Below the pieces are notes generated by a model. It saw only the letters and a list, made by a program, of their open reading frames with translations. It had not been told where the DNA came from and did not search any database. Below, one piece after another: positions 34,173 to 46,506 of a stretch of DNA of 64,000 nt (positions are counted from its first letter, which is position 1; each line of letters starts with the position of its first letter). The stretch is from the NCBI GenBank assembly GCA_032871835.1, contig CM065300.1, positions 65,669,192-65,733,191 of the forward strand. The letters run 5' to 3'. A program made the translations under genes and the position numbers. This DNA is from Dipteronia dyeriana. Its lineage: Eukaryota; Streptophyta; Magnoliopsida; Sapindales; Sapindaceae.

Positions 34173-35542
34173 GGTGTGTTTGGTACGAGGGACGGGACGG
34201 GATGGGACAACTTTCTCTTGTCTCACGTTTGGCACGCTATTAGCGTGGGACGAGAAGGGACAAGGTGGAACAAAAACCATAAAATCTTGTCCCACATTAG
34301 ACCCTCGGCCAGACTTGTCCCATGTATGGTACAAGTCTGGAAAAACATTTTTTCCCTCAAATCTTGCAAAAATTATAAAAATATCAAATATAAAATAAAA
34401 CTCAACCCTTCATTCTCTCTTCCATTCTCACGCTTCTCTCTCTCTCTCTCTCTGTTCATTCTCTCTTCCATTCCCACGATTCTCTCTCTCTCTCTCTCTC
34501 TTATCTCTTCTTTGGCCGACGGCGAGGAGCAGAGATCTCAGTCTCTCCCGCTTGTCTATCTATCCTCTCTCTCTCTCTTCTTTCGATTTCTTTTTGTTTT
34601 TGAGGTGGTGACTTTTGTTGATTTCGATTTAGGGTTCTCAATTTGGGGTTTTTGATTCCAACGATCGGAATACAAAATCATCTAGGATTGCATCGTCGAC
34701 GACTAGGCTTGTGGGGGTTTGTGAGGTTGAGGCCAGATGTGATTGAATCCGGTAGTGAATGGTTCTAGGTTTGATTGAAGCTGGTGGTTTGGTGTTGATG
34801 GTACTGGGTTTGGTTGTGAATGGTAGGTTTGGTGTTGACAATGATGGTGAAGCTGGTGGGTTTGGGTTTGTGAAGCTGGTGGTCTGGTACTCTGGTGTTG
34901 ACAAAAACAAAATAAAAAAATAAAATAAATAGTAGGACTTGTGTTGATCGATGAGAAGAAGAAAACGTATATTAATTGTTTTCAACATTTTACTATTTTT
35001 TTTTCTCTTGATATCCAGATCTTTTGAGCAATTCATTTGCCCAACTCTAGATTTTTTTTGTCTTCCCTGCATGTTTTCAAAAAAAAAAAATTCTCTGTTT
35101 AATTGATTTAAGAGCACATAAATTATTATGAAGAATTTTGAGGAATTTATTTGTTGTTTTTGTTTGTGGAATTTGATTGAAGAAAAGTTTTTGGTGTTTA
35201 TGAAGTGAGAAAATGAAAGAAAATATTAAGTTTTTATGATTTTTAACTAGTTTTAATTCAATAGTTTTGAAAATTTTCAAATACAAGTGCAATGGGTCAA
35301 AAGAATCCAGAATTTGATCCAAGGTGATCCCATTATTTAGGAGTTTTTTTTTCTTTCAAAATTAATATAATTGTTTTAAACATTAGAAAGTGTGACAGTA
35401 TGTTCATTTGAACCTCTTATCTCGTTCTGTTCCAATCATATTAAATACTTAATAGTACAGTTAGCAGCTCTGTCCCAAACCTTCCAAATACTTAATAGTC
35501 CTGTCTCACATTGTCCTGTCTCATGTCCGTATCAAACGTAAC
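34173..35542. mobile_element. Candidate 1.4-kb DNA element with terminal inverted repeats
   Basis: The left end GGTGTGTTTGGTACG and the reversed right end GTTACGTTTGATACG agree at 11 of 15 positions. Both subterminal regions carry repeated GGGAC/GACAGGAC-like words (34190-34270; 35490-35530). TCGAG lies immediately outside both ends (34168-34172 and 35543-35547), a possible 5-bp duplication. The interior has CT-rich microsatellites (34435-34580), then G/T-rich sequence without a recognisable gene; the 159-codon minus-strand ORF at 34638-35117 is low-complexity. Superfamily uncertain. Confidence 0.45.
34436..34582. repeat. CT microsatellite cluster
   Basis: Three (CT)n runs separated by short unique sequence inside the candidate DNA element. 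Confidence 0.7.
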
Positions 35543-35547
35543 TCGAG

Positions 35548-36360
35548 TGGATTTCTTTACGCCCGTTGAAACTAACCAAAGTCAAAAGAGTCACGTTAAT
35601 GGTAAAGCTGATACCATCAATCTAAAATAATTTATAAGAAAGCAGAATCTCCATGCTTTTTATTTCAAATGGTCATATTTGTCAACCCAAAAAAAAAAAC
35701 CCCACACATAATTCATTTTTATAAGTAAGATTAGAGATAAAACAAACTTAACCTTTTTCATTACTTGGTTTTTAGTCGTGACATGCGAGTCTCGTGACAC
35801 AAAACGTTAATGCACTACTTGTACATTATTACATAACTGGTGTCCCGATGGTCCAGACAAGCCTAGGTTACCATATCTGTACTCACAATTTCAACATGTT
35901 GGGCCCATCAAATCTGTTTGGACCCAGAAGACTCCTACACCTACCTTTGATTTGGATTTTACCAATCTGCCAAGCTTTGAAAGACAATTCCAAACCCACC
36001 CATAATTTTCTTTTGTCTTCTCATGCTTTCGGGGTTACAGCTTTTTTCTTCTGATTTTTTTTTCCTATGTTGTCATCAATGATGCATAATTGCATTTTTG
36101 AAATTTTGAAACTTTCTAAAACATACCCATCAACTGGTTTGATGAGAATGATCCAGTGGTATGCATACACCATAATGTGAATTTGAATCTTTTCTCATTC
36201 TTAAACCTCAATTATTATAATATTTTTTTAGAAAGGGTATCAGGATATACATATGGCCAACTAGCGGGGCGGATCAAGAAGATTGACGTTGCAAGCAAAT
36301 ACAGTTTAGAGAGCAATTATATATTTGTCTACTTAAATCTCATTTGTTTTTATAATAAAA
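35548..36360. other. Intergenic, nothing recognised
   Basis: AT-rich with short chance ORFs only. Confidence 0.5.
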
Positions 36361-36525
36361 AGGTCGAATTGCCTTAGTTATTAAAATTAAAAAATGAAGA
36401 TTATATATTTATAAAAAATAATTAAACTAAAAAATATATAAAAGGTCAAATTGCCTTAGTTATTACAACTTAAAAATGAAGATTATATATTTATAAAAAA
36501 TAATTAAACTAAAAAAATATATAAT
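36361..36525. repeat. Tandem duplication, 82-bp unit
   Basis: AGGTCGAATTGCCTTAGTTA begins at 36361 and its near copy AGGTCAAATTGCCTTAGTTA at 36443. The two units match almost throughout, including ATGAAGATTATATATTTATA. Confidence 0.88.
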
Positions 36526-36794
36526 TTAAAAATAAAGATTCTAATATTAAAAGCATGGCCACTCTAATCAAATAAATGTATACTTGCTATCTAGTTTCAT
36601 TTATGCAAAACTTCATAGGATGCCAAGTCTTTGCCTCGACAATGTATACCTAGCAAATTGTCTACAATATTTATGATAATAAAGTAAATAGACAATATGA
36701 GGTTGATATAGTTGTTTTCCACTTTTATTTATAACCATGAGATTATGGATTGTGTATATCCCTCTCCTTAAATTCCAAATTATTGTAATGTTAT

Positions 36795-36844
<50 letters not shown>

Positions 36845-36845
36845 G
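36526..36845. repeat. AT-rich flank with TA microsatellite bordering the MULE
   Basis: A TA run at about 36803-36841 abuts the left end of the MULE. TATATTATG at 36837-36845 is the probable 9-bp target duplication (right copy TATATTATA, 55072-55080). Confidence 0.6.
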
Positions 36846-36925
36846 GTTCGAAAAAATATTAGCACTATTTTGGGGGTCTTTTGTATAAATATCACCACAT
36901 TAATAATGTAAGTTTAAAAGGCACC
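36846..36925 (+). repeat. MULE left terminal inverted repeat (degenerate)
   Basis: TTTGTATAAATATCACCACA and ATTAATAATGTAAGTTTAAA align with the reversed right end GTTGTAATGATATCACGAAT and TTTAATAACTTAAGTTGAAA. Identity over the best 25 bp is 20/25, and the match extends outward with lower identity. Confidence 0.6.
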
Positions 36926-37115
36926 AATTAAGGTGTCGAAACCAAAATACCCCAAAAGTGAGTTGTCGTTTTCAATATGTGAGAGAAAAAGTAGAGAGAA
37001 AGAAAATTTTTAGTGACTTTCAAGCGACCAGAAGTGTATCGACGACGACGATATTGAAGGCGGAGTCACCGGAGAGCAGTGGAATATACATTGAGAGGTT
37101 CTGCAATCGATCGAG

Positions 37116-38025
37116 GTAAGTTGATGTTGATTTTGTTGTTCAGAAGTATCATTGCATGTTAGATCTAGTTTTTGTTGATTGAACTTGTATATTATGGTTG
37201 ATTTAGAGATCTGGGAATGATTGTGGTTTAAGTTAGGGTTAAATGAGGCTGAATATTTGTTGAGGAAGATGAAAATCTGGGTCTTTCTGTGATATCTACA
37301 AGACCCAAGCTTTTTTGTAGTAGAATCAAGCTTATTTGATAGAGTTTTTTTTTTTTTTGAAATTTAGGTTTAGTTAAATCGAGTATATTTGTAGGTAATT
37401 CGAGCTTTTTTTGAATATGATCGAGTTTATTTTAGAAAGAATCGAGCATATTTTTGAAAGAATTGAACATATTTTTCAAAAAACCTCATATTTTTCAAAA
37501 AACCTAGCATTTTATTTTTAAAAATTAGGTTTAGTTAAATATGCTCGATTTGGCTACAAATCGAGCATATTTTTCAAAGGATCGAACATTTTTTTTTAAA
37601 TTACGTTTAGTTAAATCAAGTATATTTTAGAAAGAATCAAGCATATTTTAGGAAGAATCGAGCATAATTTTCAAAGGATTGAACATTTTTTTTAAAATTA
37701 GGTTTAGTTAAATCGAGTATATTTGTAGCCAAATGGAGCATATTTTTGAAAGAACGAGAATATTTTTCAAAGACTCGAGGTTTTTTGTTGAAAATTTGGT
37801 TTAGTTAAATCGAGTATATTTGTAGCAAAATAGAGCATTTTTTGAATATGATCGAACTTATTTTAGAAAGAATCGAACATATTTTTGAAAGAATCGAGCA
37901 TATTTTTGAAAGAATCGAGCATATTTTTGAAAGAATCGAGGATTTTTGTAAAAGAATCAAAACTTTTAATTGATGAAACCGAGCTTTTTCCAATTTACTT
38001 ATGTGTTGTTTCTATGGCATTGCAG
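37116..38025 (+). other. Probable 910-bp 5'-leader intron with 21-bp repeats
   Basis: The donor is ATCGAG/GTAAGTTGATG at 37115-37116 and the acceptor TATGGCATTGCAG ends at 38025. Inside are many copies of an AATCGAGCATATTTTTGAAAG-like phrase, strictly 21 bp apart at 37871, 37892, 37913 and 37934 and scattered from 37380. The splice would remove the ATG at 38014, so either the intron or that ATG is wrong. Confidence 0.45.
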
Positions 38026-41000
38026 ATAAGGAATAAGTTGAAGGATTTTCTTAAAACTCCAGAAGGAGATTGGTACGAGGAGAAACTGACTCGACACAAC
38101 CATTTTAACGCCCTCGACCGTATAGACGGTGCACTGGACCGGGTATATGAAGATTTTTCTATTGAGGACCGACATCGGTTCACGGCGTCTTGTTTTGGGT
38201 ATTTCATGTCGATGCACCGGGGAATGAAGTTTTCGGGTGCTGTTATCCATCGGTTGCTGTTGCGGGGAGTTGCACCATAACGGGCCAATAGATGAGATAC
38301 AATTTCTGTTAGGGAACCATTTGGTAAGGTTTTCGAAGGTGGAATTTTACCTCATCACCAGATTACATTTTAGAGTCGTACAGAACACGAACCTGTATGT
38401 AGTAGTGGAGAATGACATACATCAACGATACTTTTCTGGAGCCGATGAGGTATCGTTCGAGGAGTTGAGGGTTTTTCTCACCCAAGGAGAGTTTCAGCAG
38501 GCGTACGATGCTGTAAAGCTCTGCCTCATCTGTATGCTGACCTAGATACTGATGGGGTTGGATGAGAGATTCAAGATTCTAGTTTGGCAGTTTTGGCTGG
38601 TGGAGGACCTCGCTGCCTTCGATGCGTTCCCGTGGGGTGTCCACGTGTATACGCATTCTATTTGTCATTCAAGCATGCGTTACCCCGACGATGTGAGGGA
38701 CGCCAACAATCACAGGGCGTTGATGTACATACGGTGGAGACGTACAACATTACGGTCTATCTCATGCCCTATTGGTAAGAACTCTGAATGACAACATGTA
38801 CTTTATTTTTTGTGTCTTAAATTTTATGGATTCTTATCATACTTATCTTTGAAGCTAATATTTGTTTTCGAGATGATCCATGATCTAGGCCTCCAGTTCG
38901 GCGCCCGGAGGGATACGGACCTTTCTCCCTGTATTTGGAAGTGAGAGTTGACCAAAAAATCGAGAAAAAAGAAGCTGACGAAGATTTTCAATGCTAAGGT
39001 ATTTTTTAATTTGTTAATCTTTAATTTGTTAAGCTGACCAAACAATGACATTCTTCTAACTAAGCTTTCAGATGTTTGTGAGGACGAAAATTGTGTTCAC
39101 ACCAGCTGAGATGGAAGCACAGTACTTCGTAAGAGTAAACGAGGGGGGAGCCTGTATATAGCAGAGGACAGGTTGTGGCTTCCGGCTTCGGTCCCTGATC
39201 AGTTTACCACTAACGGGGGCAGTGGCATAGAGGGTTCTGACCGATAGGGGTTAGAGGCCCAGTGAGACGGAGGCTTCTGACCCGTAGGGTAAGGGTTTCA
39301 TGGCCATGGACAGTGAGGGATGTGAGTCAGATCCTCGACAAGTAAGGTATAAGCGGGTTCGGTTTACCAGCCCCCGAACCTGCTACATCTAGAGGGGATT
39401 CCCATACCGGTGTTGGACATGATGGGGAGGTAAGTTGAGATGATAGTTTTGTTTTTTATTAACGCGACATGTTGATATTTTTAGTACTAACAATGTTGAT
39501 ATGATTTTAGGCCCTATAGGAACATCAATTCAACGAGTTACGCCCTCCGGAAGAGTGAGAAGGATCTACAGTAGCAATACCAGGAGTTGCTGGACATGAT
39601 CCGAAAGAACGAGAATGATCGACAGCAGGAGCTTCGGGAGTTACTAGCATTCATCGGGGGACTTCAGGGCTTGAGGACTCATATGTACCATGATGGTCCA
39701 CCTAGTCCTAATCCAGACTTTAGTCCCGGAGATAGAACATGTGGGTATAGAAGGGGACAAACAAGACTGGTGGACGTCGAGAGGATCTATATACCTGGGG
39801 GAGTGGGTGGTGCAGTTCCAGAGAGTGAGGGCCAGCTGCATACCGGGGATACAGGACCTGTTACACGTACAACAGTTCTCTCAGACCTACCATCGATCGA
39901 GCACGAGCCATCCCTTCCTCCTCCCCCATTGATCGAAAGCGAGCCATCCCCTCCACCTCACCTCCACCTCCACCCCCACCTCCACCTCCACCTCCACCTC
40001 CACCTCCACCTCCCCCTCCCCCATCGATAGAGCGCCAGCCATCCCCCTTGCCTCCCCCATGGATCGAACACCTACCGTCCCCTCTACCTCCCTCATCGAT
40101 GGAGCACCACTTCCCTCACCCCCCCTCCACCCATTCATCGATCCAGCTGTAGGGTCCCCTACACCCCATATATTTGTCGAGTCTCAACAGTTCGATCCAC
40201 CCGATATTTGGGGACAGAGTTCCCTAGATAGGGGAGTTTAGCTCGGGAGGCACTTACACAAGCGCAGTTGGTAGTTTCTCAACCCGTACACAGATCTCTG
40301 CTGGCTGAAAAGGGCGAGGGTAGTGCCCTTGGTTGCAGACCATGTTTTTGATCCCAACGGACTGGTGGACGATGACCAGTTGAAGACTTACAAAGCCTTC
40401 AAGAGGAACAATAAGTAAAACTTAATCAATTTAGATGCCAATGTTTTTCCGTTAACTTAATTAATTGTGTAGCTAATGCAAAATTTTTACAGATGTGATG
40501 TGGACGTGCTAGAGACAGTTGATGATGTATGGCTCCATCGGATCCAGACCAACTTCATGGAGTTGGAGGACGAGGTACGTGCATTAGGCGATTTTCTATT
40601 TTAAGTTTGTTTTAATAATGATACACTCCTAACAGTTTATAACTTGTATATATTCCCAGCATATGGACGCGTACTTCCATATTTTTCGAAAGCGTCAGCG
40701 AGCATTTCCCACTATGTACAACCAGAGGATCAACATGTTGAATACACAGTTTTTTGTAAGTATTTAATACGTAATGATTAAGCATGTTGGTAATTTAGTT
40801 TGTAAAACATTAATAACTTTCTGTCCATCAATTGTTTATACAGTCATTTCTGAAGCACTAGTAGAGGAGAATGATGCCTCGTGATGCTCGTTGGGATATC
40901 ACCATGGCCCGGTGGAATGTGTTGAAGTTTTGGTGGTCCGTTGAGGACCTTACGATGATGTGTGGTGGTGCCCCGAGTAGAAGTCGTCCGTGGCACGAGG

Positions 41001-41590
41001 TTAACACGGTAAGAGTTACTTGGTTTACAATTTTAAAATAAAAATGTCTTTGTATATCCTAACACCTTCTTGTTACGTTTACGGGTCTTGATACCATGCA
41101 AAAATGGGCACCAACATTGGCTATTGGTGACCGTCGCCCTCACCATTAGGAAGATGTTCATACTGGACCCCTGGAGACGGAAAGTCCCAGTGCATATCCG
41201 GAAGCTTCAGATAGCCCCATACGCTGGTTTTTGCCCTTGATGTTGCATCAGGTCGGGTTTCATACTGCATGACCGGATGGCCGTGAGATGTTCATCAAGA
41301 AGAATAGGCCCTTCTCTATCAGCATTATGTTCGAAAGACATATCCCCCAACAGAACCAGTCGTAAGACTTTCTTTCTGATTAACTTTGAGATTGTGTTAT
41401 AAAAAACCTATTGTTTTATTAACGCATGCTAATGTGTCCAACTGCAGAGGTAACTGAGGTCCCCACATGTTGAGATTGATCGAGTACTTATTGGCGGATA
41501 AGAAGGATTTTGATTGGTCGAAAGACGATATGGGGATCATTCGGGAGAAGAAGGTTGTGAAGATTTTTCGTAACTCCCGACCGGGTTAGA
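38014..41590 (+). pseudogene. DUF1985 / Ulp1-like (C48 cysteine peptidase) gene of the MULE, broken
   Basis: The N-terminal domain: RFTASCFGYFMSMHRGMKFSG and VIHRLLLRGV (to 38280), then, after a +1 shift, IDEIQFLLGNHLVRFSKVEF and YLITRLHF, then after another break DLAAFDAFPWGVHVYTH (to 38790). This is the DUF1985 pattern, including the GxxxRFSxxEF and FPWG motifs. A Pro/His-rich repeat linker follows (39900-40130). The C-terminal peptidase-like part (40500-41590) has GHQHWLLVTVAL with the catalytic His (HW, 41115-41120) and FILDPW with the Asp. The cysteine loop, expected GDCG, reads GN-stop-G at 41449-41460: the Cys codon is TGA. Several introns with GTAAG-type donors are visible. It would be a SUMO-protease-like enzyme, but is dead. 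Confidence 0.72.
39940..40130 (+). repeat. CCTCCA minisatellite in the Ulp1-like gene
   Basis: Runs of CCTCCACCTCCACC followed by three or four longer units containing CCCCCATCGATNGAGC and GCCATCCC. Translated they give Pro/His- or Pro/Ser-rich linkers; the reverse strand gives Glu/Val repeats. Confidence 0.8.
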
Positions 41591-41860
41591 TTTTTGTTGT
41601 ATTTTATTTTTAATATGTACCATTATTTTTTGTAAAAAAACAATTGAATTGAAAAATAATTTATTTAACTTTTTGTTTCCGTTTTAACTGTCTGAAATCA
41701 CAATTAAAATACAAATTGAAACTCCTCTTTAATTAAAATTTAAGTTAATGAACAAGTCATTCGATTACAAATTATCATAGTGACATCAATCGAAATGCCT
41801 CCATTCATTCCTTGGTGGAGTACCTGTTAAGGCATGTCTGTTTGTTATATCCAACTGAAT
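41591..41860. other. Convergent intergenic region of the MULE
   Basis: Short AT-rich sequence between the stops of the two convergent genes; it should hold both polyadenylation regions. No other signal. Confidence 0.5.
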
Positions 41861-44217
41861 GATAGATGCTACACTTGTGGCAGTATTCCTCAGAAACAAC
41901 TCTGTTCGGACCTTCATTAATCAAAGGTGGGTTAGAACATCTCTTGGAATTATGCCCTGGTTGCCTACATATTCTACACGATTGTGTAGTTGTTCTCTCC
42001 GAATACGATACATGTCAATCCGTCCTTAGGCATCCTACTTGTCTCCTGGAGATTGGATTCAAAACCACCCTCTCAGCGATATCAGATGGCACAATTCAGG
42101 TGGAAGGATGTCCAGCCGGTATGATATGAACTGATTATGTGTCAATAAGTGTCTGCCTCTTATAGTAGTCCACACACAAGTATGTGAAATCCAAGTTTTA
42201 CTCCCTGTAAAAACAATGAAAACGATGAGATTCATGTTTCAGTAATATTAACCATACACTAAAACTTGTAATGTACCTTACGGCAGCGAGTGCGTGAGAA
42301 CATGGAAAATGGTCCATTTGGAATTTGTTACATGTGCAGGTCTTTCGGGCTAAGTCAACAGTCCACTGTTTTCCGGACCGTTTCACTAAAAATATGTTCT
42401 AGTTCACTGGATTTATGGTTATATAACCGCACTTTTCCACACGTTTTAGGATCACAAGATTTGCTACGTAGATCAATTGATGACGCATGGACTGTACAGC
42501 CTTATAGCGATCGTGAAATCAACGTTGTAGCATATTCCTAATGAACTCTGCTAGATTTAACATAGGCAGTTGCCGTGTAAATTTTAGGTATGGGTTTATA
42601 GATTCTGCAGCATTTGTTGTCATCACCCTGTACCTTCTGTCGGGGCAGTGTACACGGAACCACTTGTGTAGCAACTTTGGCATAATCATATGTATTCTGA
42701 TGCAAGTTTCGTCACTCTTCCATATGCCGGTTATATTTCAACTCAGTGTATGCTCAAGCTGGTTTGTCCATTATTGTGGCAGCATCCTTTCTGTGATATC
42801 GCTTCTTAATATTTTTAGAAAAGTGCCAGCAGGGTGGCATAAGGGAACACTTTTGAAATCCCTGCTTCAATGCTTGCATGTCGATCAAAAATGAAAACCA
42901 AATCATCTATATGACCAAAGGCACCTTTCAAGGAATCCAAAAACCACTCATATGATAGGTTGTTTTCTAAGTCGTCGTACCCAAAATCTATTGGATACAC
43001 CTGATCATTCCCATCTTGCGCAGTTGTAACAAACATTTTACCCCCGAATCTTCCCTTTAAATAGGTACCATCAAAGGCAATAACTGGACACATACACCTC
43101 TGGAATCCTCTAAGTGAGGCACCTAACGACATGAAAAAATAGAGAAATTTTCCATCTTCGTCGTACTGTAAGTCAGTGATTGTGCCGAGATTTTTTTGTT
43201 CCAACATGTAACCGAATGATGGCAGGGGTTGAAAGGTTTCCTCATGCGTTCCATAGGTCAATGACAATGCATAATCGAGGGCTTTATGTGCCTTACTGTA
43301 CATGATTTGGATTCCATACATTATTTTCATGTCGGCGATTGTGTCTTTCGGATGCATTAGTCGACCATCTTGTTGTTGAAGTCTAGGTGTAACCACTTAT
43401 CCAATTATGACTGCACTAGCTTGTCGGTGGCGGCGGTGAATCTCCTCTAACGGACAAATGTGTTCTTTGAAAAAACTTTTTACTTAGAAGTATGTCCCTT
43501 CATCTCTCATCACCACTCTTAACTTCCACGTACAGTTGTCCATCAAACAAACCAGATGTAACATTGTCTTATTGGACCTTATTCACTTTCCACTCAAAGT
43601 TCTACCGTATTGCAAAATGCCCAACCAGTCTCTTCAAATCTTGTTAGTAGGAAAAAATTGCCTTTTATATATCATGCTTGTAGGTTCATCTTCTACTAAG
43701 TTCTTGCTTCTACCCATACTAAACGTGTATGATTCTACTCCTAGAATAACCCACATTGTTGTATTATCAAAATCAGCTGCAGTTACATTAGGTTGGACCT
43801 CAGAGGTCCTAGCTATATATGCTGCACTGTAACTACATTTGTGTATAAGTCTTGCACGTCTTTCCGTTTGGACAAGTTCTTCATCTTCTTTATTGTTTGC
43901 TACAATATCTATCGGATGCAAATTTACCTTATTATCCACCTTATGAATTGGCCCAACATTCGGTTCATTGTTCCACTCATTGTTCATGTCATTGTACATC
44001 TCATTGTATTGATAGTTGTACTGCCCAGTATTCATCTCAAATTGACAACCAAAGACATTGTCTAATTGAGGTCCAGCTATATTACTATGGTCGGCTACTT
44101 TCGGTGGGACACTATACATGTTTTGTTGCCCTTCGATCCCACTTCTTTCTGTGAACAACTGGTTACTTCCGCTAAACGATCAAAATTATTGGGTGTTTTC
44201 ACAATGAGGGATATCTT
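41861..44217 (-). pseudogene. MULE transposase (mudrA-like), C-terminal 3/4
   Basis: Read leftward from 44217: an N-terminal variable part (44158-43634); the MuDR DNA-binding-type region with the Cys/His pattern around CLMDNCTWKLRVVMRDEG (about 43540-43480); the catalytic domain (43396-42815) with VIAFDGTYLKG (first Asp, 43070-43072), FGYDDLENNLSYEWFLDSL and VFIFDRHASIEAGI (second Asp, near 42885). A shifted stretch carries the rest of the catalytic domain. A SWIM zinc finger CTCNKFQMDHFPCSHAL (42386-42198) and a CCHC knuckle CRICRQPGHNSKRC (41937-41979) follow. Stops near 43630, 43430 and 42815 kill it. It is continued across copia B by 53946-54306. Confidence 0.88.
44213..44217. repeat. Target site duplication ATCTT of copia B (left copy)
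   Basis: ATCTT precedes the LTR at 44213-44217 and follows the other LTR at 53941-53945. Confidence 0.92.
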
Positions 44218-46318
44218 TGTTGAGATTATGCTTGATAGTAAGAGTATAATAATGTATTTGAAAATCTTTTCATATTAATAAAATGATTTCTAGTTTAACA
44301 AATCTTATAGCATTTTTAGTTTAATTATTATAATTATCAAAAGTAAATAATTATAATGTCAAAAGACTATGAGAAAAGAAGAATTGTTCATACATCTAGA
44401 TATGTATGAGTTAGACACAATTCTTTAGTTAGTCTTGAGTAATATTCACAACTTAAGATAAAGGTTGTGTGCTTTTATCTTGTTAAATTTGTAGATTCTT
44501 TTGCTACCATTAGAATGGGATCAAATGTGTTATGATGAGTCTAAAATCATCAAAGTGTGGTGTCTTTGGGCAAAAGAATCTAGTGCACTGGGTGCATTGA
44601 ATTGGATCACAGTGAAATACGTTATCTAGAACCGTCAATGGATAACAGTTTTCACCTGAAGACAATCGGAGAGTCTATCTCAATCCTGAGATAAATGATG
44701 GACTTATGGTTACAAGTGTTATAATTTGAGCTATCAATAAGTACGATTATATAGCATAGTCTATCCTCGATAGTTTGATGGTATTCATTTGTTAATCGAT
44801 AGAGGATTTCATTTATAGATATGGACATCGTGGCTCCATTTATTAAATGAGAGTAGAATATCATCATATGGATGTCTTGAGGTATTGGATATTAAATCTT
44901 AACGTTCAGTTTTCAATAGTGTCAATTGAAACATGGCTTCTGGAAAAGTCAAAATATCCAAGTCCAAAATGTGGTTATATGAGTAAATATGGTAACTTGG
45001 AGAGCTATAGGCGGTCTATGAACTCTTGGCGATTACTGATATTCTTCACAAGGATACACTTTCTTCAATAAGAATGTCTATTGGAGCTTAAATTTAGATA
45101 GCCCGTCAAGATCCCCAATCCACATGAACTTCTATGGATCACTTGATATATTCTATTGGACCAATTTAGGGGTCCATCTAGAAATATATTGAGGCATGCA
45201 GACTTGTTTCTTTTATAATAATAAGTCTAGTTCACATATGGACTTTTTATTAAGTTCCAATAGATTTAATAAAATAGAAAAAATAATATAATGGCCCATA
45301 TATGGTGTTAGGCGGCAAAGCTATATAGTTTAGCTTAATTATATTATTTTATTAAATGAAAATTAATTAATTTGGTAATTAATTAATTATTTAATTAAAA
45401 GTCAAAATCTTTTTCTAGTGAGAAGATCTTCTAATATTATATTATTGTTGGTAGTATAATTAATATTAAAGATTATATTTGATAATTAGATAAATAAAAA
45501 GAATTAATTATCCAGTCAAATTAGGATATCTTTAATATGGTTACAAATACATTATTTAAGTTGGATTAGGAGTCTTGGTGTAGGAAAGAATTCTTTTTGG
45601 AAAAGTATTCTTGGTCACCATGTAAATCCATCTAATGATAGGATTCTTTCCCATCAGGTAAATCCTTCTTAGGAAAGGATTTGTGATCATATATATACCT
45701 CATAAATTCGGCCAGTCTTTATAGATTTCCAAGAGAGAATCTCGACCAGCCCTAGGAATTTTAGAGGGAGAGAATTCTGCCACCATAAGAATTTTGGGAG
45801 AGAAATTTGTTTTTGCTCTAAACAAAATTCGATCAACTCTACGAAATAGTGTGAAATTCGACAAAGAAGAAAACGAAGAAAGAACGTTTAGTTTTCGATG
45901 GTACACTAGAAGCCTTTACATTAAAGTGTTTTGTGTACAATATTGAATCAAGGTTCATGCAAGTTTCAATCAAATTGATTGATAATTCACAAGTGACCTA
46001 ACGTTCTTTGTTTTCTTCTTGGAGGATTATTGTAACTAACAAAGAGAAAGATTTTGTTTGTTTCCATCCTCAGGATTACAATTTAAAGAAGGGGAGCCCA
46101 CACTCCTAGGTAATTAATGTTCGTGATTGGATTGGAAGATCTTGCGGATTCAATTCGGCTCTTGTTCAAGCATCACGAGAAAAATGTATGACACTTTTTA
46201 TATACATCAATTAATCTAGGGTTAAGGTTCTTGTTATTATAAAGGTAAAATTTTTATTTATACAGAAACCCTAATTTTAATTTTTTTTTCACACTTCCGT
46301 TACGCGATTTTCCCTACA
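44218..46318 (+). repeat. Copia B 5' LTR
   Basis: Begins TGTTGAGATTATGC (one G-to-A change against other copies) and ends TTTCCCTACA. It lacks 133 bp present in the 3' LTR (52511-52643), bounded there by GTCTA repeats. It also carries the paired small ORFs at 44652-45071. Confidence 0.93.
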
Positions 46319-46336
46319 ATTGGTATCCGAGCCAGG
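46319..46336 (+). other. Primer binding site of copia B
   Basis: ATTGGTATCCGAGCCAGG follows the LTR and matches the initiator-Met tRNA site (TGGTATCAGAGC) with one change. Confidence 0.85.
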
Positions 46337-46457
46337 TTTTACCCTTGATTAATTGATGTATGTGTACTTGAATCTTTTTCTTTTTATTATATATATGTAT
46401 GTTTTAGAAAGAGATGACACTCTAGGTATTCACATATATATTTACATTGGAATACAT

Positions 46458-46506
<49 letters not shown>

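Noticed and set aside
34638..35117. 159-codon minus-strand ORF rich in Thr/Pro/Ser
   Set aside because: Low-complexity translation of G/T-rich sequence in the 1.4-kb repeat candidate, with no recognisable domain or start context.
37871..37960. CRISPR-like regular repeats (21-bp period)
   Set aside because: There are no spacers; the units are directly tandem and AT-rich, inside a plant MULE leader.
39887..40138. Minus-strand Glu/Val-repeat ORF
   Set aside because: Reverse reading of the CCTCCA minisatellite.
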